From the NCBI GenBank assembly GCA_905200565.1, contig CAJKKX010000137.1, positions 1-6,601 on the forward strand: DNA of 6,601 bases, in the 5' to 3' direction. Of the stretch, positions 1 through 5,873 are shown in pieces; the stretch's first letter is position 1; each line of letters opens with the position of its first letter. The stretch comes from an uncultured Lachnospiraceae bacterium. Lineage in GTDB: Bacteria; Bacillota_A; Clostridia; Lachnospirales; Lachnospiraceae. A program made the translations under genes and the position numbers. The notes beneath the pieces were generated by a model. The model was given only the letters and a program-made list of their open reading frames with translations. It was not told the DNA's origin and did not search any database.

Positions 1-1485
1 GGTGTAGACGCCGTAGCCGCCCCCGACCTCGGGTGCAAAGACATTTACGCCGGGAGCGGCAATATCCGGCTTGATTTGGCCATCCCGTGTGTAACCACGG
101 CTGGAGTTGATGTACAGGCTGTTGTTGTAGGCATTGTAAGTGCTGACTGTGATAACATCCGAATTGTTAGAGGGAGCTGTCAGGGTTGTATCAGGATTCG
201 GAGCGAGAAAGACCGTGCCGGGGGAGATGAGACCCTTAATTGGCAGCCACATGTGGAAGGAGCCGTTGATATATACATTATTGTAGACGCGGATGGTCCA
301 GATTCCGGGAGTCGGATTTTTAAAACGGAGCAGAATCAGTTCGTTTCCGGTCGTAGCTTCCACGATTTCATAATACAGTTCAATCACAGTCTTTTCCAGT
401 GTAAAGCGGATCGTAGAGCTCTGGTCAAGCCGGGCGGGAATCCGTTCGATGGTTTCTCCCAGGGGGGAGACGATTCCTATGGAGTAAAGCTCAGGCCGTT
501 GTGCCCATAGCTCCGTGGAAAAGCCTTCATCTTTGGAGTCGACCAGAATCTCCACATTTTCATAAGTGTCCGGCGTATTTAGCTTTCCATAATAGTGGTG
601 GGCGGAACCAGCTTCGTTTCCGGCAGACACGACGATATAGCATCCGGTAAAGCTGGAATAATAAGAGAGAATCTGTGAAAGAGGGGACAGTCCCGAATGA
701 CTGCCCTGTGTGGTGCCAAGACCCAGACAGATTACGACAGGTTTTTGCAGAACGTAGCTGACCTGCAAAAGATAACGTATGGACATCATAATATCAGTCT
801 CCTGAAAAGCCAGCGAATCCTGCGGAATCAGATAAAAATCCCGAAGATTCTGTTTGGCAGGCTTTAGTTTTACTACGACAATATCCGCTTCGGGAGCGGC
901 TCCTATGAAATCACGGGAAAAGTCAGGGCTTCCGGCGGCGATACCAGCCATGACAGTTCCATGACCGTCCTCATCCCGGCTTGGAACAACAGAATACGGA
1001 TCGTCTGCCGAGAGCGCTTCGTTGATCTGTGCTTCGGTGTATTCAGAGCCATATAAAATATTTTCCGGCGGGGTTCCTGTACGAATCGTCTGATCCCAAA
1101 TGCGCAAAATGCGGGTTCGTCCGTCCGAATGCCGGAAAGCGGAGAGGGTGTAATCAATTCCCGTATCGATAAATCCCAGGAGAACTCCTTTTCCTTTATA
1201 ACCGAGAAGGGGTTGGGTCTGTACCTGCAAAATTCCGGATACTTCCAGACTGGTGGTGTCCAGTGCAGTAAAAAGTTTTGGAATAGCGTAATATCCAAGA
1301 ACATCCATTGGATTTTCCGGCAGAAGATTGGGGCGGATATGAAGCATACCGAATCCTCCGCCGAAAGTCTGGGCGCCAAAATTTTCAAATTGCTTCTGCC
1401 AGAGTTCAGGGGCTGTTCGGAAGTTTTGAATAAAGTCCAGATAATCATTTGAGTAAATCATTTCCTGTATTTCGTTTTCGTCCAT
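1..1485 (-). CDS. CspA-like S8 family (subtilisin-like) serine peptidase, C-terminus beyond the window
   Basis: This reading frame starts with ATG at 1485, preceded by AGAGGAG (1491-1497, spacing 5), and stays open to base 1, giving 495 residues. It is a subtilase. The catalytic Asp is D107 in FIDTG, the catalytic His is H175 in DGHGT, and the oxyanion-hole Asn is N290 in SAGNE. The KPDIAAPG motif at 472-479 normally lies shortly before the GTS catalytic Ser, which falls outside the window. Two features point to the Csp type of Clostridia rather than a secreted subtilisin. About 95 residues precede the core with no signal peptide. A large insertion separates N290 from the VITV strand (444-447), some 120 residues longer than in a minimal subtilisin, and matches the jelly-roll domain known in Csp proteins. 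The spacing from Asp to His (68 residues) is also long. In C. perfringens and C. difficile, Csp proteins act in spore germination; many Lachnospiraceae homologues have no known substrate. Activity cannot be judged without the Ser. Family call is strong, role is uncertain. Confidence 0.93.
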   Translation of the reverse strand, partial: MDENEIQEMIYSNDYLDFIQNFRTAPELWQKQFENFGAQTFGGGFGMLHIRPNLLPENPMDVLGYYAIPKLFTALDTTSLEVSGILQVQTQPLLGYKGKGVLLGFIDTGIDYTLSAFRHSDGRTRILRIWDQTIRTGTPPENILYGSEYTEAQINEALSADDPYSVVPSRDEDGHGTVMAGIAAGSPDFSRDFIGAAPEADIVVVKLKPAKQNLRDFYLIPQDSLAFQETDIMMSIRYLLQVSYVLQKPVVICLGLGTTQGSHSGLSPLSQILSYYSSFTGCYIVVSAGNEAGSAHHYYGKLNTPDTYENVEILVDSKDEGFSTELWAQRPELYSIGIVSPLGETIERIPARLDQSSTIRFTLEKTVIELYYEIVEATTGNELILLRFKNPTPGIWTIRVYNNVYINGSFHMWLPIKGLISPGTVFLAPNPDTTLTAPSNNSDVITVSTYNAYNNSLYINSSRGYTRDGQIKPDIAAPGVNVFAPEVGGGYGVYT

Positions 1486-1581
1486 AAATACTCCTCTTAA
1501 TTCTTGTGTTGTTCTATGTCTATGCCGGAACGGCCGAAGCATTTCTGCATATAAATATAAAAAAAGTCCGGGAATGAAATT
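1486..1581. other. Divergent intergenic region between the two S8 peptidase genes
   Basis: This 96-bp spacer must hold the promoters of both peptidase genes. On the plus strand an AT-rich stretch contains two overlapping TATAAA-like hexamers (1550-1555 and 1556-1561), which could be a -10 element, but I see no good -35 at 16-18 bp from either. On the minus strand no convincing promoter was found; the strong AGAGGAG ribosome binding site of the left gene is at 1491-1497. The plus-strand gene has only a weak GGGA (1570-1573) in ribosome-binding position. A GC-rich patch around 1524-1540 contains the palindrome CGGCCG but no long inverted repeat. Confidence 0.5.
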
Positions 1582-2463
1582 ATGAATCGAGTGCGTGCGG
1601 CAGTTCATGCGGAAGAGGCATACCAAAGGGGAATTCGTGGGCGGGGGATCGGCGTGGCAGTACTGGATACCGGAATCAGCCGGCATCCTGATTTTGACAG
1701 GAGAATTGCGGGTTTCCGGGATTTTCTGAATGGACGGGTAAACTGCTATGATGATTGTTCACATGGAACCCATGTCTGTGGAATCATGGGTGGAAGCGGC
1801 GCGGCCTCCAGAGGAAAATACAGAGGAATTGCACCGGAATGCCATTTGATCGGACTGAAAGTGCTTGACCAGTGGGGGAATGGAAATAAAGAAGAAGTGA
1901 TCCGGGGAATCGACTGGGCAATCCGCAACCGGAATGCGTATGGTATCCGGATTCTGAATATATCGGTAGGAACGGTAGACCGTCAGCTTATTGATGCGGT
2001 GGAGCGTGCCTGGGACGCAGGAATGGTCGTAGTAGTAGCGGCCGGAAATATGGGGCCGGAGCCGATGAGTATCACAGTTCCGGGAAACAGCAGAAAGGTG
2101 ATTACCGTAGGAGCGTCGGATGATTGTGTAAACGTGGCTACAGGAGGAATAAAGCCCTGCTATTCTGGCAGAGGCCCTACAGGGGAATGTATCTGTAAAC
2201 CGGATATCACGGCGCCGGGTTCCCAGGTTACGTCCTGTAACGCCGCCCTGCGAAGAAGTCCGGGGTATTATGCGGTAAAAAGCGGTACTTCTATGGCGAC
2301 GCCGATTGTATCGGGCTGTATTGCGCTGCTTTTATCCGTGGAGCCGGCGCTTACGAATGTAGAAGTGAAGATGCGGCTGCGGGAGGCGGCGGTGGATCTG
2401 GGGCTGCCCAGGCAGCAGCAGGGATGGGGACAGATTGATGTAAAAAAACTTCTTATGATTTAG
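1582..2463 (+). CDS. Compact AprX-like S8 family serine peptidase, cytoplasmic
   Basis: A complete 293-residue subtilase with the whole catalytic set in order: Asp29 (VLDTG), His61 (SHGTHV), oxyanion Asn156 (AAGN) and Ser237 (SGTSMATP). The KPDITAPG motif is at 206-213. The spacing of these motifs, together with GFRDF, YDD before the His, KYRGIAPE and LIGLKVLD, resembles Bacillus AprX-type intracellular peptidases. The protein is much shorter than AprX (about 440 residues): it starts only 28 residues before the catalytic Asp, so it lacks both a signal peptide and a recognisable inhibitory propeptide. An in-frame TAA at 1558-1560 with no other ATG after it fixes the start at 1582; the ribosome binding site is weak (GGGA, 1570-1573). 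The protein has 10 cysteines, three of them close to the active-site His (C55, C59, C66). It is divergent from the Csp-like peptidase. It likely degrades or processes intracellular proteins; the substrate is unknown. Confidence 0.93.
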   Translation: MNRVRAAVHAEEAYQRGIRGRGIGVAVLDTGISRHPDFDRRIAGFRDFLNGRVNCYDDCSHGTHVCGIMGGSGAASRGKYRGIAPECHLIGLKVLDQWGNGNKEEVIRGIDWAIRNRNAYGIRILNISVGTVDRQLIDAVERAWDAGMVVVVAAGNMGPEPMSITVPGNSRKVITVGASDDCVNVATGGIKPCYSGRGPTGECICKPDITAPGSQVTSCNAALRRSPGYYAVKSGTSMATPIVSGCIALLLSVEPALTNVEVKMRLREAAVDLGLPRQQQGWGQIDVKKLLMI

Positions 2464-2494
2464 TATTGCGAAAAAAGCGATTTTGATTTAGTAT
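2456..2494 (+). repeat. 11-bp direct repeat flanking the peptidase stop codon and the icd -10 box
   Basis: TGATTTAGTAT occurs at 2456-2466, overlapping the stop codon of the AprX-like gene, and again exactly at 2484-2494, where it includes the first three bases of the icd -10 hexamer. The copies are 28 bp apart. This may be the remnant of a small duplication or may be chance in AT-rich DNA. Confidence 0.45.
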
Positions 2495-2497
2495 AAT
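2466..2497 (+). promoter_or_regulatory. Probable promoter of the isocitrate dehydrogenase gene
   Basis: A perfect -10 hexamer TATAAT lies at 2492-2497. The best -35 candidate is TTGCGA at 2466-2471, but the 20-bp spacer is longer than ideal, so the -35 is doubtful. Transcription from here would begin near 2504 and give a leader of roughly 34 nt ending in a strong AGGAGG (2526-2531). No hairpin followed by a T-run is seen after the upstream peptidase stop codon, so readthrough from that gene into icd is also possible. Confidence 0.55.
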
Positions 2498-2537
2498 ACA
2501 AGAGCCAAAAAGCAATCAGAATACGAGGAGGATAACG

Positions 2538-3746
2538 ATGGAAAAAATCAGAATGACGACGCCGCTGGTAGAGATGGATGGAGATGAGATGACAAGGATT
2601 CTCTGGCAGATGATAAAAGATGAGCTTCTGCTTCCGTTCATTGACCTGAAAACAGAATACTATGATCTGGGTCTGGAATATCGTAACGAAACGGATGATC
2701 AGGTGACATTTGACAGCGCTTATGCGACAAAGAAATATGGGGTGGCTGTGAAATGTGCGACGATCACACCGAATGCGGCCAGAATGACGGAGTACAGTTT
2801 AAAGGAAATGTGGAAGAGCCCGAACGGTACTATTCGTGCCATTCTGGACGGTACGGTGTTCCGTACACCGATCGTGGTAAAAGGGATTGAGCCGTGTGTC
2901 AAGAATTGGAAAAAGCCGATTACGCTGGCAAGACATGCCTATGGGGACGTGTATAAGGGAACAGAGATGAAGGTAGACGGACCTGGAAAAGCAGAGCTGG
3001 TATTTACAGCAGAGGATGGTACGGAGACAAGAGAGCTGATTCACGAGTTCAAGGGTGCAGGCGTACTTCAGGGAATGCACAATACAAGCGCATCTATCAC
3101 AAGTTTTGCAAAAAGCTGTTTCAATTATGCGCTGGATACCAGGCAGGATCTGTGGTTTGCTACGAAGGATACGATTTCCAAAAAATATGACCATACCTTC
3201 AAGGACATTTTTCAGGAAATCTATGAGCAGGAATATAAAGAGAAATTCGAACAGGCAGGCATTACTTATTTCTATACTTTGATTGATGACGCTGTAGCGC
3301 GCGTCATGAAAGCAGAGGGCGGTTTCATCTGGGCATGTAAGAATTATGATGGCGACGTCATGAGCGACATGGTATCCTCCGCTTTCGGGTCGCTGGCAAT
3401 GATGACTTCCGTGCTGGTTTCTCCGGATGGAAACTTTGAGTATGAGGCCGCACATGGAACGGTGCAGCGTCACTACTATAAGCATCTGAAAGGTGAGGAG
3501 ACCTCCACAAACTCTGTTGCGACGATTTTTGCATGGACAGGAGCGCTGCGCAAGCGTGGTGAGCTGGATCAGATTCCTGAGCTGACGGCATTTGCGGACA
3601 AGCTGGAGGCGGCTACGGTAAAGACCATTGAGGATGGAAAGATGACAAAAGACCTGGCGCTGATTACCAGCATTGAGAATCCGACGGTTTTGAACAGCGA
3701 GGGATTTATCAAGGCGGTGCGCGAGGAGTTAGAGAAGAATTTATAA
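2538..3746 (+). CDS. icd: NADP-dependent isocitrate dehydrogenase, eukaryote-like (type II) homodimeric form
   Basis: This 402-residue protein oxidatively decarboxylates isocitrate to 2-oxoglutarate, yielding NADPH in the cytosol. It aligns by eye along its whole length with human cytosolic IDH1 rather than the E. coli form. Substrate-binding residues carry the human numbering: S94 in [10 protein letters not shown]100, R109 (VFR) and R132 (ARHAYGD). K210 and the metal-binding aspartates D250, D273 and D277 (in LIDD and YDGDVMSD) are present two positions earlier than in the human enzyme. HGTVQRH at 306-312 keeps the Arg311-His312 pair that binds the NADP 2'-phosphate, so NADP specificity is expected; Gln replaces the Thr found at 310 in human IDH1. 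The start is fixed by AGGAGG at 2526-2531, six bases before ATG. It stands as a single gene between a promoter and a terminator. No citrate synthase or aconitase is adjacent in this window. The likely role is making 2-oxoglutarate for glutamate, plus NADPH. Confidence 0.97.
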   Translation: MEKIRMTTPLVEMDGDEMTRILWQMIKDELLLPFIDLKTEYYDLGLEYRNETDDQVTFDSAYATKKYGVAVKCATITPNAARMTEYSLKEMWKSPNGTIRAILDGTVFRTPIVVKGIEPCVKNWKKPITLARHAYGDVYKGTEMKVDGPGKAELVFTAEDGTETRELIHEFKGAGVLQGMHNTSASITSFAKSCFNYALDTRQDLWFATKDTISKKYDHTFKDIFQEIYEQEYKEKFEQAGITYFYTLIDDAVARVMKAEGGFIWACKNYDGDVMSDMVSSAFGSLAMMTSVLVSPDGNFEYEAAHGTVQRHYYKHLKGEETSTNSVATIFAWTGALRKRGELDQIPELTAFADKLEAATVKTIEDGKMTKDLALITSIENPTVLNSEGFIKAVREELEKNL

Positions 3747-3753
3747 GAAAAGG

Positions 3754-3790
3754 AAAACAGGCTGTCATTCGATTTTGACGGCCTGTTTTT
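3754..3790. terminator. Rho-independent terminator, probably bidirectional, between icd and the ABC-F gene
   Basis: A 14-bp stem pairs 3754-3767 (AAAACAGGCTGTCA) with 3776-3789 (TGACGGCCTGTTTT), with one T-G wobble and an 8-nt loop (3768-3775). It starts 8 bases after the icd stop codon and runs into a T-tract ending at 3790. Read on the minus strand, the stem is followed by TTTTCC then TTTT, so it can also end transcripts of the convergent ABC-F gene, whose stop codon is about 30 bp away. Confidence 0.9.
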
Positions 3791-3820
3791 AAGTGTTTTT
3801 ATAAAGCCAGGGCATATTGC

Positions 3821-5728
3821 CTATTCTGCCAGTGTTTCCCAGAGTTCGTACAGGGAATCAAGTTCTTTTAAGACAGCGTCTTTTTCATTGCCAAGCGCCA
3901 GGCATTTTGCCACGTCAGTAAAGATTTCCTCATGGGTCAGCAGTTCATCGATTTCAGAATCCCGCGTTTCCAGTTCATGAATCCGTTCCTCTGTTTTTTT
4001 CAGGTCATTCTGTTTTTTGCGCAGCTTTGCCTGCTCTTCTTTTTTCTGCTGCCAGGAGAGCTTCGCTTCGCTGGTTTTCTCCTGCGTGGTTTCAGCCGTC
4101 TGCGGCGCATAGATCTGCGTCAGTTCTTCTTTCTTTTCCAGGTAATAATCATAATTTCCGATATAATTTACCAGAGTGTTTCCGGTCAGTTCCAGGATGC
4201 GGGTTGCGGTCTGATTGATAAAATACCGGTCGTGGGAAACGTACAGTATGGTTCCCGTATAACGGTTCAGGGCGTTTTCCAGAATCTCTTTCGAGGTGAT
4301 GTCCAGGTGGTTGGTGGGCTCGTCTAAAATGATGAAATTTGCCTCCGAGAGCATCAGCTTTGCCAGAGAGACGCGTCCCCTCTCCCCGCCGCTTAAGTCG
4401 GAGATTCTCTTAAATACATCATCACCAGTGAACAGAAAAGAGGCCAGTACGTTTCGAATCTGCGTGTTGGTGAGCGTGGGGTAGGCGTCTGAGATCTCAT
4501 CAAACAGCGTCTTTTCCATATGAAGGACATGATGCTCCTGATCGTAGTAGCCGATGTTCACCTTGCTGCCCAGTGTGAAGCTTCCTGCATCCGCGGGAAG
4601 GACGCTGTTTATGATTTTCAGGAGGGTAGTTTTTCCGGTTCCGTTATTTCCGATGATGGCTACCCGCTCTCCACGTTTGATTTCAAAGTTCAAATCAGAG
4701 AACAGGTGGTTGGAACCAAAGCTTTTTGACAGTCCTTCTACCGTAAGGACGTCATTTCCGCTGATGATCCGGGGTTCCAGTCTGATGCGGATTTCATCGT
4801 TGACTTCAGCAGGTTTTTCCAGAACCTCTATTTTGTTCAGCATCTTTTCCCGGCTTTCCGCACGCTTGATGGATTTTTCACGGTTGAAGGATTTCAGCTT
4901 TGCGATTACCTCCTGCTGGCGTCTGATCTCCTGCTGCTGGTTCATCCAGGCTTTTAAGGCCGTATCCCGAAGCTGCTTTTTCTTTTCTGCGTAAGCGGAA
5001 TAGTTGCCGAGAAAGGTAGTTACATGCCCGTTGTCGATTTCTACTACTTTTGTCACGACACGATTTAAAAAGTAACGGTCGTGGGCAACGATGATGACAG
5101 CGCCGGGATAATTCAGCAGATATGTTTCCAGCCATGCGATTGAATTCATATCCAGATGGTTGGTCGGCTCGTCCAGAAGAATGATATCCGGTTTGGACAG
5201 CAAAAGCTTTCCGAGGGCGACACGGGTCTTTTGGCCGCCGGAGAGCGTTTCGACCTTTTTGCCAAAGTCCTCTTCGTCGAATCCCAGACCTTTCAGGACT
5301 CCGGCCAGCTCACTGCGGTAGGAATAGCCGTCCCGCCGCTCGAATTCGGTACTCATACGGTTGTAGGATTCCAGAAGCAGGGTCAGGGCGTCTCCCTGGA
5401 GAGATTTCATTTCATGTTCCATCTGACGGATGTTTTCTTCCAGTTTGATCAGGTCGCGTTTTACCTCAAGCAGTTCCTGGTAGATGGTATTGCCGGAGGA
5501 TACTGCCTCGTGCTGCGCCAGATAGCCGATGGTTTTTCCTTTTGCGATCATCACTTCTCCGGAGTCGGCGCTTATCTGGCGCATGATGATTTTCAGAAGC
5601 GTAGATTTCCCAGCTCCATTGATTCCCACGATGGCGGTCTTTTCCCGATCCTCGATATGGAAAGAAGCGTTTTTCAGGATTTCATTGGTCCCGAAGGATT
5701 TTGTTATATTTTGACATGCTAAAATCAT
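3821..5728 (-). CDS. ABC-F family ATPase, YdiF-type ribosome-associated translation factor
   Basis: A complete 635-residue protein with two ATP-binding cassettes and no membrane segments, which identifies an ABC-F protein rather than a transporter. Cassette 1 has Walker A GINGAGKST (35-43), signature LSGGQ (162-166), Walker B ending LLDEPTNHLD (184-193, catalytic E187) and the switch H216. A charged linker (about 235-325) should be the segment that reaches the ribosomal P-site tRNA. Cassette 2 has GNNGTGKTT (360-368), LSGGE (445-449), ILDEPTNHLD (467-476, E470) and H499. Residues about 555-635 are rich in Lys, Glu and Gln and probably form a C-terminal coiled coil, as in YdiF and Uup-like members. 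Both catalytic glutamates are intact. The start at 5728 is preceded by AAGGA in ribosome-binding position. ABC-F proteins rescue stalled ribosomes or protect them from antibiotics; this architecture suggests a housekeeping member, but a resistance role cannot be excluded from sequence alone. Confidence 0.95.
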   Translation of the reverse strand: MILACQNITKSFGTNEILKNASFHIEDREKTAIVGINGAGKSTLLKIIMRQISADSGEVMIAKGKTIGYLAQHEAVSSGNTIYQELLEVKRDLIKLEENIRQMEHEMKSLQGDALTLLLESYNRMSTEFERRDGYSYRSELAGVLKGLGFDEEDFGKKVETLSGGQKTRVALGKLLLSKPDIILLDEPTNHLDMNSIAWLETYLLNYPGAVIIVAHDRYFLNRVVTKVVEIDNGHVTTFLGNYSAYAEKKKQLRDTALKAWMNQQQEIRRQQEVIAKLKSFNREKSIKRAESREKMLNKIEVLEKPAEVNDEIRIRLEPRIISGNDVLTVEGLSKSFGSNHLFSDLNFEIKRGERVAIIGNNGTGKTTLLKIINSVLPADAGSFTLGSKVNIGYYDQEHHVLHMEKTLFDEISDAYPTLTNTQIRNVLASFLFTGDDVFKRISDLSGGERGRVSLAKLMLSEANFIILDEPTNHLDITSKEILENALNRYTGTILYVSHDRYFINQTATRILELTGNTLVNYIGNYDYYLEKKEELTQIYAPQTAETTQEKTSEAKLSWQQKKEEQAKLRKKQNDLKKTEERIHELETRDSEIDELLTHEEIFTDVAKCLALGNEKDAVLKELDSLYELWETLAE

Positions 5729-5759
5729 GGTTTTTCCGTCCTTTGTGATAGTTTCTAAA

Positions 5760-5814
5760 CCAGTATTTTAACACAGAGCCCCGAAATACGCCAGTTTTTT
5801 TGTGAAAATACTGG
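5760..5814. repeat. Inverted repeat spanning the divergent ABC-F and aspartokinase promoters
   Basis: CCAGTATTTT at 5760-5769 is perfectly inverted as AAAATACTGG at 5805-5814, with 35 bp between the arms. If two bases are bulged, CAC/GTG extends the pairing inward. A third related copy, CCAGTTTTTT, lies at 5791-5800 in the same orientation as the left arm and 31 bp from it. The left arm overlaps the probable -10 of the ABC-F gene, and the right arm overlaps the probable -35 of the aspartokinase gene. It could be a paired operator; no protein is known to bind it. Confidence 0.55.
5765..5773 (-). promoter_or_regulatory. Probable extended -10 promoter of the ABC-F gene
   Basis: Read on the minus strand, TAAAAT (5765-5770; five of six matches to TATAAT) is preceded directly by TGT (5771-5773), making an extended -10 element. 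No good -35 is seen 17 bp upstream, which an extended -10 can tolerate. Transcription would begin near 5758, giving a leader of about 30 nt. Confidence 0.5.
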
Positions 5815-5840
5815 ACGAATAAAAGATTTTGTACTAATAT
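5812..5840 (+). promoter_or_regulatory. Probable promoter of the aspartokinase gene
   Basis: TGGACG (5812-5817) and TAATAT (5835-5840) are separated by exactly 17 bp, and each matches four of six consensus positions. Transcription would start near 5847, leaving a leader of only about 27 nt. That is too short for a lysine riboswitch or a T-box, both common upstream of aspartokinase genes in Firmicutes. Confidence 0.5.
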
Positions 5841-5873
5841 AAATCCATATGGCATGATTCAGGAGGAGATAAA

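Noticed and set aside
903..1448. 181-codon minus-strand frame overlapping the Csp-like peptidase
   Set aside because: It is out of frame with the peptidase, whose frame carries the conserved Asp, His and Asn motifs from 1485 to the window edge. The plus-strand frames at 76-510 and 1129-1452 are likewise shadows.
1574..1585. Tiny ORF (ATG AAA TTA TGA) whose stop overlaps the start of the AprX-like gene
   Set aside because: A three-residue leader with ATGA overlap could couple translation, but it has no better ribosome binding site than the main gene and such short frames arise often by chance.
2799..3485. 228-codon open frame on the minus strand inside icd
   Set aside because: It lies wholly antisense to a clear full-length isocitrate dehydrogenase, its translation is rich in Cys, His and Arg with no recognisable domain, and no ribosome binding site supports it.
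5156..5722. 188-codon open frame on the plus strand opposite the ABC-F gene
   Set aside because: It is the antisense of the first ATPase cassette, with no recognisable fold and no ribosome binding site. Several shorter plus-strand frames between 3932 and 5714 are rejected for the same reason.
3821..5728. ABC-F gene as an antibiotic resistance determinant
   Set aside because: The C-terminal coiled coil and general motif pattern fit YdiF-type housekeeping members, and no resistance genes, mobile elements or leader peptide attenuator are nearby. A resistance role is not disproved, only unsupported.
5760..5814. The inverted repeat as an intrinsic terminator or a riboswitch
   Set aside because: The arms are separated by 35 bp, the right arm is not followed by a T-run, and the structure lies upstream of both probable transcript starts, so a DNA-level operator is a better fit than an RNA element.
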